This document shows, piece by piece, positions 23,618 to 36,384 of a stretch of 64,000 nt of DNA. The notes beneath the pieces are model-generated. The model was not told the DNA's origin. It ran no database searches and was given only the letters and a program-made list of their open reading frames with translations. How positions within the stretch are numbered: position 1 is the first letter of the stretch; each line of letters begins with the position of its first letter. This DNA comes from Magallana angulata (Eukaryota > Mollusca > Bivalvia > Ostreida > Ostreidae): positions 19,435,301 through 19,499,300 of the forward strand of contig NC_069111.1 in NCBI RefSeq assembly GCF_025612915.1, given 5' to 3'. The position numbers and the translations under genes are program-made.

Positions 23618-23628
23618 AAAGTGGGTAA
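23618..23628. repeat. Target duplication at the LINE 5' end, left copy
   Basis: AAAGTGGGTAA. The same 11 bases flank the complete LINE copy at 33125-33135 and 36674-36684. Confidence 0.7.
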
Positions 23629-24587
23629 TATACTGTCTGGGGATATCGAAACTAACCCTGGCCCTTCACTTACTGAACATCTTGATCACTACTCGGATTC
23701 CTCGAGTTTTACCTCCCATAGCTCAACATTTTCTGCAACTTCTTTTTCTTTTGTTCATTTAAATGTACAAAGTATAATCCCTAAGCTTGATTTGTTAGAA
23801 ACTGAACTATTCAACCACAGCATTTTATGATTCACAGAAACTTGGCTTGCAGACAACCTAGTAAACTCTGAAATACATCGAACAAACTTTCAGCCCCCAT
23901 TCTGTTACTGCAGAAACACAGGTACCCTAGGCGGTGGAGTAGCTGTATATGTCAAAGATCACATATTTGCCAAACGTAGAGCTGATCTTGAAATCCCTAC
24001 GGTTGAATGCGTTTGGATTGAATTTGTAGTCCAAGTACAAAAATACCTTTACGGCACATTCTATCGTCCACCTAACTCGCCTGCCTCTTTGTGGGATGAC
24101 ATTGAATTGTCGCTTGATCTTGCCTACAACACTAATATAACAAACATCATAATTACAGGTGACTTCAACGCAAACCTATTTGTTTCCAATAGTAATTCGA
24201 ACCGTTTACAAGACATTTTTCGCTTGTATGGTATGTCGCAGTGTTTAACTGAACCTACACACTTCACCGAACATTCTTCTTCCCTACTAGATATTATCGC
24301 TATCAGCAGTCCAAATATACTTGCCAAATCCTCTGTCGGAGAAAACTTCTTGGGCCAGTATTCTCGCTATCACTGTCCCATTTATGGTCTTCTTAGTAAA
24401 CCGTTCTCTTCTTCAACATGCTTTTGCCGAGACATATGGCTATTCAACCACGGTAATTACCATGAATATCGTGAAAGATTAAATTCAATTGACTGGGATG
24501 AAATACTGCTGGAATTAGACATAGACGCTTGTATTGAGAAAATCAATCAAATTGTCATTCACGAGGCTAAAATGTGTATCCCATACA
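23629..24587 (+). mobile_element. CR1/Jockey-type LINE, left copy: 2A and endonuclease part only
   Basis: It has the same 5' truncation point as the copy at 33136, beginning ILSGDIETNPGP, then the apurinic endonuclease domain (FVHLNVQSIIPKLDLLETEL, ETWL, GGVAVYV, GDFNANL, LLDIIAIS). A TGA at 23828-23830 interrupts it where the other copy has TCA. It ends at the duplication junction, so no reverse transcriptase is present. Confidence 0.8.
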
Positions 24588-27500
24588 TCATGGGCTTGTT
24601 TCAGTATCTCTGCTTGTAGCGATTTAGGGGCTAGAATCTGGAAGTATACTAGTTGACTGGATTCGTTGTCATATGCCTGTTTGATTAATACTCCATTGGA
24701 AATTTTTAACTGCTGGAAAATGTGCCAGTAATGCCTGATTGCTGGTGACATAATCCCTATAGCCTGAATGTCAGGTCTCTGTCCATTCTCCACCCACTCA
24801 TAAACTGTCATCAGCACTGGATCCTTCAGCTGTTCTCTTTTCACATTCTCATTGGTGTATATAGGTTTCCATTCAGTCCCATCAATGTTTGATTCCTCTG
24901 ATTTATCGCTGGCTCTGGTTCGCACTGCTCTCGCAGGCAACTGAGTTTCCTTATTCCCCATCATTCCTGTCATTCTTTGTAAACATTTTTTACAGGGTCC
25001 GCACTTTAGGTTTACAAGATTGTCTACTTCTTCGCATTGACAGTTTGAAGGGTTTGAACATCTGCTTAAGGCATCAGAATTTCCATGCCTCTGACCAGGC
25101 CTGTGCTGTATTGCAAAGCTGTAAGCAGATAATATCTCTAGCCATCTTGCTGTTCGATCTTTTGGCTCTTTTAATTTAAATAGCCAAACCAGTGCTTGAT
25201 GGTCTGTACCCACTAAAAATTTCCGCCCAACAAATACTGTTTGTAATATTCAATGAAGTGACGAACTGCTAATAATTCCTTGTCTGTTATACAATAGTTT
25301 CTCTCCGACTTGGTCAGCGTGCGGCTTCCATAACTTATGACTCTCTCTTTCCATCTTGCACTTGACTAAGCACTGCTCCGATGGCCTCTCCACTCGCGTC
25401 TGTATCTAGAATAAATTCTTCATCATCTCTCGGGTATGCCATAATCTCTGGACCAGCCAAAATCTGTTTTAAAGTTTGAAAGGAGTTTTCACATTGCGAG
25501 TCCCATACATAATCTGATTCCTTCTTGGTGAGTTTTACTAACGGGCTTGCTATCGATGAGAAGTCTTTAATAAAGCGTCTGTAGTAGCTAGCCATCCCCA
25601 GGAACTGCCTGACTCCAGTTACGCTCTCTGGACATGGCCATTGGAGAATTTTAGCGACATTGTCCGCACTTGGCAGAACCCCATCTTTTAATACTACATG
25701 ACCTAGGAAATTCAAACTCTCTTGTAGTAAATGACACTTCCCAGGCTTCAGCTTCAATCCTGATTCCTTTATCTTTCCGAGGACTTCATCAACTCTCTGA
25801 AGATGTTGCTCAAGTGTGTTCCCATATACAACAATGTCATCCAGGTATATGATGCATGTTCTCCAATTGAGCCCTTGCAAGACCAATTCCATTAAACGCT
25901 GAAATGTTGCACTAGCAGTGCTAAGTCCCATCGGCATGGTCTTAAATTCGTATAAGCCATATTTAGTTATGAAGGCTTTTTGAGTATGTCTTCTTTTCTC
26001 ACTGGAACTTGGTGATACCCTGAGGTGATGTCAAATGTAGAAAAGAAAAGAGAACCTCTCACTTCATTGAGACAGTCTTGGACTCTAGGTAGTGGGAATG
26101 CATCTGCAGTTGTTACTGCGTTTAGTCTTCGGTAATCTATGCAAGGCCTCAATTTGCCATTCTTCTTTTTAACAAGAACTATTGGACTGGCCCAAGGTGA
26201 TGTAGATTTTTGTATTATCCCCTGTTTTTGCATGATATCAATCACCTTCTTTTCTTCACCTTCAAAAGCTAGAGGAACTTTCCGTGGGGGCTGCCTTAGT
26301 GGTCTGCTGTCTCCTGTATTTATTGAGTGTTCCACCAGACTGGTTCTTCCCAAGTCCTCGTCATTCTTAGAGAAAACGTCTGAATGGCGTAAAAGCGTCT
26401 CCGCCACAGCAACCTTGACCTCATCCCCCTTGTCTTCTATCGCTTTCATGTATAAGTCTCCTAAATGGTCAGGGACCATCTGTAACGCTCGATTAGCACT
26501 CTTTCCTTTTAGATTTTCTGAACTCGTATTGGTTCTTATAGGATCTTCAGCTCCAGTTCCTAACTTGATTTTTCTTAAACTTTGTAAGTCCTGTTTTCCT
26601 ACAGTTTCTTCCAATATAAAATCTTGAAATTCCGCCTCACCGCATAGTTCTGCCTGACCTACTTCTTCATCTTGTTTCAGACACACATCATTGTCTGATG
26701 GATTTAACACCCTTAATGGTACTGCCACTTTATTTTTATTATCTACCAATGTTGATGCAACAGCCACTGCATTTTTCATCTCATAAGTAGAATTTGGCTC
26801 TATAAGGTATATCTGCTGTTCGAGGTCAAGTTCTCCCTCTGGTCTAGTGATCATCACCTGTATTATTCTTTCACTCCTGGCGGGAACGAAGTATTCATCC
26901 ATTAATAAAACTTTTCTGATATGAGTTTTCTGCCTCACTTTTGAACACGGTATTTCAAAACCATTCATCAAGATTCTGCTTTCATTCAAATCGATTACGG
27001 CAGGTCCAAATTGACTGTCTAGTAGTATGTCTAACCCCAGTAGACACTCGTCCTCTATATTCGCAACAATTACCTCCCTTTGGAGTGCAAAGTTTCCCAA
27101 CTGAATCTGAAACATGGCCTTTCCCATGACCTTCAGTGCGGCCATTTACTGCAACAAGGCTCATGGTTTCTGTTAACTCTGGTCTTTTATCTCTGGGGAG
27201 TCTCAAATAAAATCTATCAGATGAAATAGTCCTCGCTGCCCCGGTGTCTGCTGTGAACTCTACCTTTATCCCCTGAACCGTTCCCAGAACGTAGATTCCA
27301 TCGGCCTTAAGGAGCTGTCTCTTGACATGTACTCCCGGAGTACAAGTCCTTAGTTCCTCTCCACTAGGAGCGTTCCTGACGTAAGGCTGGAATTTCCCTT
27401 GATTTTCATCTTTCTCCCCTGACTCATCTAAATTTCCTCTTGCCAAAGATTCAGTTAAATTCCCACAGTCATTTTGGCCTTCATACTTCTGATGGGTCGT

Positions 27501-29126
27501 CTCTTGGCCTATAGAGTTGACCCTTTCCCGTTTAAATGGTTCTCCTTCATTTGCCCACAATTTTCGGCTGTCACATTGGTCCATTTTTGTTGGTAGTTGG
27601 AATGAAATTCTGGTGCATCTGGTGACATGGTGCTAGGAGCCAAGTTCTGACTCGTCGCTGGTTGCTTCTCTTCACTTGCTTGAGGTGACTTGTTGGCTTG
27701 CCTTGGTGGAAATTTCCTATAATTGGGTCTTTGTCTTTTATTCTTGTTTGGACATTCTCTGGCAAAGTGTCCAGGCAAATTACAAAGGAAACAGTTTCCC
27801 CTCTCTGTATTTCTGGGTTTAGGATTTTCCTTTCCAGATGTGGAGTTGTCTCCCTTTTCATAAGTCCTTGCTTGCCTAATAGGACGTTTTTCATCATTTG
27901 GAACAGAGTTGGAGGTGACAGACATATACGCTGCTACTTGCTGTACTGCCTCTTCAATTGATGATGGCTCTCTGTGCAACTCAATATACTGTCTGGCCTT
28001 GGAATCCCAAAGACCCTGAAGAAATTTTGAGATCAGGTCCTCTTGACGAGTGCTAGCGTCTCTGTTAGGGTGGGCCCAATCATACAGACGTTTGATGTCT
28101 GCGGCATATTCCTCAAGACTTTCATTTCTTCCTTGTCTTTTGTTGTTGAATTGGGTTTTATAAACCCTTTTGTTTTCTAGGGTTCCAAATCTGGACTCGA
28201 TCTCTGCCACTAGATTCTCATAGCTGGTCATGGTTTCCTCCTTGAGTTGACCAATGACATAGTCAGCTGCATTACCCTGGATTCTTGGCAATAATTGTTG
28301 AAGCTTTTCTCTAGAAGTCCAGTTTGCTAATTTGGCCACCGATTCAAAACGATTCAACCAAACTTCCATTTCTCCGAGCCTGTGTATGGAGGAAGTTTAC
28401 AGTCAAGTTTGTTGTTGTCCGACTTCTTTGACTTGAACAAATCCTCAGTGGTTATAGAGTTGGTCGATTGCTCTATTTCAGATTCGTCTGTATTTTCACT
28501 CGATTCCTCATGACAGCTTTTTGTAGGGTCCAGTTTGTTGTTATTTGAGTTAAGTTTGCTCAGTTTACTTTTCTTGGACTGCTTCTGGTTATTCACATGT
28601 CTGAGAGTCTCTGTAGTGGCTTCCATCATGCCCTGCATGGCTTTCATTGTCTGGGCCATCTGCTCCATCATCAGCTTCATGGAATCTGTAACAGCATTAT
28701 TCTGTTGCTGTGACGGAGTGAGGGGTTCTGACAGCTCTGCATATCAGGTGTTTGTAGGAGTTATCCCTCTTTGCTGTCGTATAGTCCTGGTGGATCTCCT
28801 TACTTTGGGTGTAGGAGTTGATATTTTTGGCTCATTATTTGGTACATCCTCATCTCCTGTTATTTCATGGTCATCAGAGCTGCTGTGGTTTCTCTGGAGT
28901 GACCTACTTAATTGAGACGGCGACATGTCTATGAGGAGTTCCTCTTCAGTAAATGCCTCCTCTGATTGTCCAGGATTTACGGACGACTTCATGCTGGTCT
29001 TGGATCTGGTATTGTACTTGTGCATGGTACTGGTAGTAAGGTACAGTATTTCTCAGCACTGGTTCTGGGTTACTTATCACTGGATCCGCCGATGTATTTC
29101 CGACAGATCCCACCGCTGCCACCAAA
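24580..29126 (-). mobile_element. Ty3/Gypsy LTR retrotransposon body (fossil)
   Basis: The element lies on the minus strand, between the LINE fragment and the right LTR. Parts in order from the right: a primer-binding-site-like GGTGGCAGCGGTGGGAT directly inside the LTR; gag (about 29.1-27.6 kb) with a CCHC knuckle CFLCNLPGHFAREC near 27.8 kb; aspartic protease with DTGA near 27.2 kb; reverse transcriptase with YLDDIVVYG (about 26.3-25.4 kb); RNase H with DTDASG (about 25.4-25.0 kb); and only the beginning of the integrase before the element meets the duplication boundary. It is broken, with roughly half a dozen interruptions plus the missing integrase end and no LTR on that side. The readable state of most parts suggests it is not very old. 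Confidence 0.85.
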
Positions 29127-30147
29127 TGTAACGGACCTGAGTGCTTGCTATGCACAAATATATATACGCAATCCTGCACGAGAAATATCCGTGGGTGTAA
29201 TTCTCCCAAATTACGAATTTCTCGTAAATATAGCTTCTTTTAAATTAACACAAGAATTACCTGTGTTTTGGACCCGTATTAAGATATTACCGAGGGTAAT
29301 TAAATATAAGACTTATTTAAAGTTTACGTAAATTTATTAAACGATGAAATAACAAGACGTATAATTATATAACTAATCAACAATAACAAGTACACCTACA
29401 ATTAAATCACTGACAATCGGGAATTATCCAAATTGTACAGTGATACTAGCACAACCTTCGTGTGTACGTTAATTCAATAAGGTAGGGGGTGGGGGGGGGG
29501 GGGGGGCGTACTAAACGAGAACGACCCGATTAGTGTACAAATAAATATTACTGAAATCGAGAAATAATCTAGTATTACCAGACTATATCTCACTTAAATT
29601 TTAACGCAAAACTTTGACAATTACATACCACAATAAATCTAAATTTACGTAAAAGCTATTCCTTCTGTAACAATATTATCAAATATCGATAATTCGGTTA
29701 TTTAGAATAATAAAATTCCAAAGAACTATTAACGTTTACTAATTATTTAAACGATAAGACTTCAGAGATTAACCCTTTGTCTAACCGTAAATAAAATGAA
29801 CTATGTCGTCTGTATCGAAATTAATCCAATACAAACTCCCTAAATATTAATAAATATCGTGTAAACGAGATTAACCCGTAATACAACGATGAAATAATAA
29901 ATAAATTACTCAAAATCCCCTAATTCTACCTAAAATAATCGAAGTAGTAAAAAAACACCCTCTAACCTCAATTGCTAAACCCCGAGTTCACCGGATAGAG
30001 TGATCTCCCCTATTTATAAACATACAAAGTCCCCCCGGTGACCCACGCGCTTCCCTAGGGATCACCGGCAGCCACCGGCAATCACCGGCAATAACATAGA
30101 TTAATATATAAAATATAATTCAACAATTAAATTAGGTGATTAACACA
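29127..30147 (-). mobile_element. LTR of the Ty3/Gypsy element, right (5') copy
   Basis: TGTAACGG abuts the Gypsy body at 29126/29127, so for the minus-strand element this is the 5' LTR. A leftward TATA (TTTATAAATAG, minus strand) lies near 30000-30012. The other border near 30147 is approximate. It differs from the left LTR by about 1-1.5 percent by eye and by a longer G run. Confidence 0.7.
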
Positions 30148-30524
30148 ATATATGACAAATAAAATTAAAGCAATTCATACAACCATACAATTTAACACAG
30201 AAATCGCAATAAAACCTAGTGTACAAAAAGTTGTAATTTACATCGGGCGTGAAATACTGAAATTCCAATACTGTAATGGCGGTATATTAAAACGAAAAGA
30301 TAAAGGCTTGGAAAAAAATCATGAAAACGTTTAAAGTGGAGCTTGCCAATGAAAATAAAAGACCTGGAAGATTGAAATACAATCAAATAATCACGTTCAT
30401 CTGATGCAGTAAGTAATAATAGTGCAAATTAAGATATCTCGCTGAAAAATACAAACGGTAAATAGGGGGAACATGTCAAAAAGCATTACATTATAAAAAT
30501 ACAATTCTGCATTTGGTCACAAAC

Positions 30525-32756
30525 GTCACATATAAGACATTCATTTTCTGTCTCCTGATGTTGCTTACCCTTGCTCATTCTCAAAAGTGAGTATATCACC
30601 TAAATCAAATAATAACTAAGATGCTTTGAAAACGCATCATGGAATATTTAGGACTTTGTTGTTTGTTTCTCAAAGAGTCCTAATAATTTATTATATTTTG
30701 AATTCAGTTTTGCATGCACATTTTCATTTACTGATTTTTATTTTAAATTAATAAGTTTTTTTAAAACTTGAACCAACTTGTGACTCAAACCAGGTTTTTA
30801 ATTCCGTCTGTAAAATGTGTATGACTTCTTTATGTGAACTAGTCCTTCTAAACTTAACGTATTCTTGAGTAGGATTAGATTTTTCATCTCCCGTGTATTT
30901 TACGGTAAATGAATTTCAGTAAAATTCAATGTTTGATAATGATACAAATTTGAAGACTTAAAGGTAATTCAATTGACAATTCTTTAATAGAAAATCCATT
31001 ATCGTTCGTATTTAAATAAAATAACCTCAAAATGATTGTTATATGTATTGAATTATGATTTTAATTTTACATTATTATGATCTGTTCTCACTAATATAAA
31101 TTATGTCTATATCAGAGATAACAATCATAAGTAGATTGTATAACAAAATCGGCACCAATATTAAAAATAGCATTTACCATAATCAGTTACAAATGCCTGG
31201 TAAAAATTGAAATTTCAAAACTAAATTTGTCAGAAGCATACCAATCAATACATATGATGGTCGCATCACTGACCTCACCAATGGAGCCCGCATCATGTAT
31301 TTCTTCAACACGACAACCTGTCAACCTATTTCCCAAACACAAGACATCGATCGTCCAATAATCGGTGGGGGAGTTAACTTTTTCTTAGTCACTAAAACAT
31401 CTAAACAAGCAGCCAGTCAACTGATTTTCAATCATGATAATTACGCATTTAAAAATACCAAAAAAAGGTTTGGACTTTCTTTTACTTTTAAATTTTCTAA
31501 AGCCAGCCATATAGTACATCTCAGAAATTTGCTAATTTAAATTTTTTCAATAAAAATATGCTTCCAGTGAGTAAAAGCATTTTAACATGCCACTTTATCA
31601 CCTTTTTTTTATTCCTATTTAAGTTTTCAAACTTTTTGTGGAAGGCCAGGATTTTTTGCTAATAATACCAACGATATAAAAGGTGGTACTTGCAACTGGA
31701 CCTCTGGACACGAAAAGTAAAAAAAAAAGATTTTATATTTACAATTTTACTTTCCTTTTCATGAATAGAGAATAGAGGGTATGCTTGTTGATGATATCTT
31801 TTAAATGTTAGTGTTAAAGGAGTTTATTAGTTAGTTCTTTGACATCAATGATTATACTATTCAAAAGAAGCAAAGTGAAACAAAATGGATTCAAATGGTC
31901 AGAAAATAAAACACCAACTTAAAATCTAAATAATTTTCTAATCATGTTGGATGCTCGGGTAAGTATTTTTTTTAAAAACTTTATAACAAATTTAAAGTTT
32001 TAAATACAAGTGATTTCCTTTAGACTTTTTTCATTGAAAGTTGTTTTGCATTCTAGCAAATTTTGGGCTAGAGAGCCAGTAACCCCAGGTCAACTGAATT
32101 CTTACGAAAAAATTCGCACGATGGTGGTTAATGGTAGTCCACTTCGATTTGCCATCACACTTGATGGATGTCAATGTTCAGTACTAAGCAACTGTGGTAA
32201 AGGTTATATTGGAGGAGATGTAACAGGTACTGTATTTGAGATTTCTGTGCGTATAGGGTACAAATTAAACTTCGATTAACAACACACCCTGCTATTTAGT
32301 ATTTGATATTACTGATTTTTTCGTACTTATCATGATTCATCATAAACTTTGTAACACCGTTCATGTACACTGAATAACCAAAATCCGGAGTGTACAATTT
32401 TGCCTATGTTTGGTGACTTTTGGGGAAATGAATGATAGAGCATATTGTAATAAGAAAAAAAGATAAACTTGCTGAAGTATTGAAAATTGTAATTCTTAAG
32501 TCAACTCTTTTCAGGTACAAAAATAACGACAGAAGGTACAATATATTTCTCGAAGTCCATGACATTGTATTTTCCGGTTCCAACATCCCCAAAGTATTAC
32601 CGTGAGCTATTGGTTGGAGGCATTCGAAGCAACAATACAACAGCACTTACGTTATCATATTTAAACGCAACAACTTGGAAGACAGAAAATGATGTAAAAA
32701 TAGCATGCTCAATAAAACCTTCCAGAGGAAATGCGGACTTCTTCTGTGTTGGTTGA
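30525..32756 (+). pseudogene. Array gene C2: near-identical twin of C1
   Basis: Segments 30525-30586, 31234-31467, about 31620-31716, 32057-32226 and 32515-32756 match C1 base for base except for scattered single changes. It shares every defect with C1: GTC in place of the start codon, the extra base before the exon 2 donor, the GTTTGG donor and the eroded exon 3. The decay therefore happened before the duplication. Exons 4 and 5 are again open, ending FFCVG. Confidence 0.65.
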
Positions 32757-33124
32757 CTTATCGAAATAAATGTCCTTCTTAACTCGAAGAACAAGCATGT
32801 CTTTTTAATCGATGTACATGAAATCAATAAACCAAATTGTGATGAGTGGTTTTTTTAATCTCATTGCACTTTTCAAAGACCACCTTTTAACTATTGTGAC
32901 TTTTCTTTATTTCCAATAACTTTTTAAAACAACAACTAGTGTCAAACGGGGAACTCGTAGTTTGTTTGTTTGTGTGTTTTGTGATTATTATCTTCAAAAA
33001 ACTGGTACGTCAGTTGTAATGCACGTCCCTTGAAAAAAAAATATTGTTTGCCAAATTCAGCAGCTGATGGTTAAAGAAGCTAATTAAGAAGCGTTAAATT
33101 GTCTATATTTAAACCTTTCAGTAT

Positions 33125-33135
33125 AAAGTGGGTAA
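33125..33135. repeat. LINE target-site duplication, 5' side
   Basis: AAAGTGGGTAA, identical to 36674-36684. It fixes the LINE 5' end at 33136. Confidence 0.8.
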
Positions 33136-36100
33136 TATACTGTCTGGGGATATCGAAACTAACCCTGGCCCTTTACTTACTGAACATCTTGATCACTACT
33201 CGGATTCCTCGAGTTTTACCTCCCATAGCTCAACATTTTCTGCAACTTCTTTTTCTTTTGTTCATTTAAATGTACAAAGTATAATCCCTAAGCTTGATTT
33301 GTTAGAAACTGAACTATTCAACCACAGCATTTTATCATTCACAGAAACTTGGCTTGCAGACAACCTAGTAAACTCTGAAATACATCTAACAAACTTTCAG
33401 CCCCCATTCTGTTACTTCAGAAACACAGGTACCCTAGGCGGTGGAGTAGCTGTATATGTCAAAGATCACATATTTGCCAAACGTAGAGCTGATCTTGAAA
33501 TCCCTACGGTTGAATGCGTTTGGATTGAATTTGTAGTCCAAGTACAAAAATACCTTTACGGCACATTCTATCGTCCATCTAACTCGCCTGCCTCTTTGTG
33601 GGATGACATTGAATTGTCGCTTGATCTTGCCTACAACACTAATATAACAAACATCATAATTACAGGTGACTTCAACGCAAACCTATTTGTTTCAAATAGT
33701 AATTCGAACCGTTTACAAGACATATTTCGCTTGTATGGTATGTCGCAGTGTTTAACTGAACCTACACACTTCACCGAACATTCTTCTTCCCTACTAGATA
33801 TTATCGCTATTAGCAGTCCAAATATACTTGCCAAATCCTCTGTCGGAGAAAACTTCTTGGGCCAATATTCTCGCTATCACTGTCCCATTTATGGTCTTCT
33901 TAGTAAACCGCTCTCTTCTTCAACATGCTTTCGGCGAGACATATGGCTATTCAACCACGGTAATTACCATGAATATCGTGAAAGATTAAATTCAATTGAC
34001 TGGGATGAAATACTGCTGGAATTAGACATAGACGCTTGTATTGAGAAAATCAATCAAATTGTCATTCACGAGGCTAAAATGTGTACCCCATACAAGACGG
34101 TAGTCATAAGACGTCATGACCCCCCTTGGTTCTCAAACTCTCTTAGAAAATTAATTCGGAAACGGAAACGCCAACATTCTAAAGCGAAATGTACCAACGA
34201 TCAACACGATTGGGCCAGATTCAGAGTTATAAGAAACCATACCGTTAATGTCATATGCATTGCAAAGAACGATTATTTTAAAAAATTATCAACCGATATC
34301 AATAATTGTAAGGGTTCGCAAAATGGTGGAAGTTAATTGGAAGATTAACTAAATCACAGTCTAAAACTGGAATACCTCCCATCATCGACAATGAGCAAGT
34401 ATATGAAAATGATACGGACAAAGCTAATCTATTCAATTCTTTCTTTTGTAAACAGTCTAACGTAGATGATTCGTTAGCTGTGTTGCCTCCCTTACATAAC
34501 AATTTTACACCTATTGAATTCCTCTCTTCTCTTGTCATAACTGATGAAGACGTAAAGAAAATGCTGATCCATCTTGACACAAGTAAAGCTTGCGGTCCTG
34601 ATCTCATGAATCCAAGGCTCCTCAAAGAAGCTGCGTCTATTCTGTGCTATCCTTTAACTAAGCTTTTCAATAAATCTCTCAGTACTTCTTATTTTCCAGC
34701 CCCTTGGAAAATGGCCCACGTCATTCCTATTCATAAAAAAGGAAATACCAACGACTTAACCAACTATCGTCCAATCTCCCTTCTCTCTATTACTGGCAAA
34801 ATTTTAGAACGATGTGTCTACAATCTGATTTACGAATATTTTCAGAAATTCAATATCATTTGTGAAAATCAATCAGGCTTCAGACCTGGTGATTCCACAG
34901 TAAATTAATTAATAGATATCACCAATGACATAGGCAAAGCTCTTGACTCCGGAAAAGAAATCAGAGTTGTATTTTGTGAAATTAGCAAAGCTTTTGACAG
35001 AGTGTGGCACAGGGGCCTACTGTACAAACTTGCAAACGCAGGGATATCTGGTTCATTATTAAAGTGGTTTGAAAGTTATTTGAACAACAGAAAACAACGA
35101 GTAGTTCTCAATTCGGAAAAGTCAGACTGGGGTTATATAAACTCCGGTGTGCCACAAGGATCTATATTAGGGCCTTTACTCTTTCTAGTTTATATTAACG
35201 ATATTTTTTCCGATATCAAATCATCTATTAGACTGTTTGCCGATGACACAACGCTATACGTTATTGTTGATGACCCTAGGTCAGCTGGACATGTTCTTAA
35301 CAGTGACTTAGAAAAAATCAATATATGGGCTAAACAATGGCTTGTTACCTTCAACCCAACCAAAACCGAGTCTCTCCTCATAACTAACAAAAAACACAGG
35401 AATCAACATCCGAATTTATACTTTAATGGAAGTCTAATACAAGAAGTGTCTACGCATAAACATCTTGGATTAAACTTCTCAAACAACGGACAGTGGGCAA
35501 TGCACATAGATGATATAGTTAGAAAAGCCTCCTCGCGTCTACAAATCTTAAGAAAACACAAGTATGAGCTTAATCGTAAATCATTAGAAACTCTTTATTT
35601 TTCATACATTCGACCAATTCTTGAGTATGCCGACGTCATCTGGGATAATACTACAGCTGAACTAGCACAAAAGGTAGAACACATTAATATTGAAGCAGCC
35701 AGAATCATCACAGGAGCAACTAAGTTAAGCAGCATCCAAGATCTCTATACAGAAACGGGATGGGAAACCCTTCAAAGTAGGCGTCGCAACCATAAGATTT
35801 TGCAGTATCACAAAATAGTTCACGGTTTCGCACCACCTTACCTCACCAGCCTAATCCCCCCGAGAGGTAGCGATACCCACAATTATCCTACAAGAAATGC
35901 AGAACGTATTACTCAGGTCAAATGCAACACAATGTACTACCAAAACTCATTTCTTTCATCAACAACCAAACTCTGGAATAATCTCTCTTCTGCCACGAAA
36001 CAAAATCCTTCCCTATCAAACTTAAAGCGCATACTGCATACCAAAAACATAATTCCCAACTACTATTACTTCGGTCACCGTAGAGAACAGATTTTTCATA

Positions 36101-36384
36101 CCAGGCTTAGACTAAAATGCAGCACTTTAAAACATCACCTTTTCAGTCGCAATATAGTTAATAACCTACTCTGCACATGCGGTAAACCCGAAACTAACGA
36201 ACACTATCTTCTTGAATGCCCCCTATATACCAATGCAAGAATGTTGCACCTGGATACTATACCTTTCCAAACTGACGTCTACATATTACTATATGGGGAT
36301 ACAAATCTTTCTTCAGCAAATAATGAAACAATTTTCAAAGCAATTCACAAATTTATTTCAGCATCAAAACGTTTTCAAACATAA
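33136..36384 (+). pseudogene. LINE ORF2: 2A-endonuclease-reverse transcriptase, disabled
   Basis: The endonuclease segment is open to 34336. A one-base loss near 34318 shifts the frame, and the expected KWWKLIGRLTKSQ continues in another frame. TAA at 34906-34908 interrupts the polymerase directly before motif A. Motif A reads FCEISKAFDRVWH, with Glu (GAA, 34978-34980) where the family has the catalytic Asp. Motif C FADDT is intact at 35236-35250. From about 35.0 kb to the stop at 36384 the frame is open. No ATG precedes the 2A, because the element lost its 5' part. The copy cannot move on its own. Confidence 0.8.

Larger units (their letters stand above)
19639..24587. repeat. Large direct repeat, copy 1 (LTR + gene C1 + LINE 5' part)
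   Basis: Nearly identical to 29127-34094, at an offset of 9.49 to 9.51 kb. By eye the two differ by about a dozen bases over the ~1 kb LTR part (apart from a G-run length change), and by fewer per kb over gene C and the LINE. At 24587 similarity ends abruptly inside the LINE, and Gypsy sequence follows. About eight bases (CCCATACA) fit both sides of the join, as in microhomology-mediated joining. Confidence 0.85.
29127..34094. repeat. Large direct repeat, copy 2
   Basis: Partner of 19639-24587. Here the LINE continues past the point where copy 1 stops, so this copy keeps the ancestral right-hand context. Confidence 0.85.

Noticed and set aside
26139-26627. Plus-strand frames opposite the Gypsy polymerase (also 27698-27961, 28535-28915)
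   Set aside because: Antisense shadows of the element's own coding strand.
33128-33130. GTG as start codon of the LINE frame
   Set aside because: The target duplication shows that the first bases of this frame are flanking DNA. The real start was lost with the 5' end.
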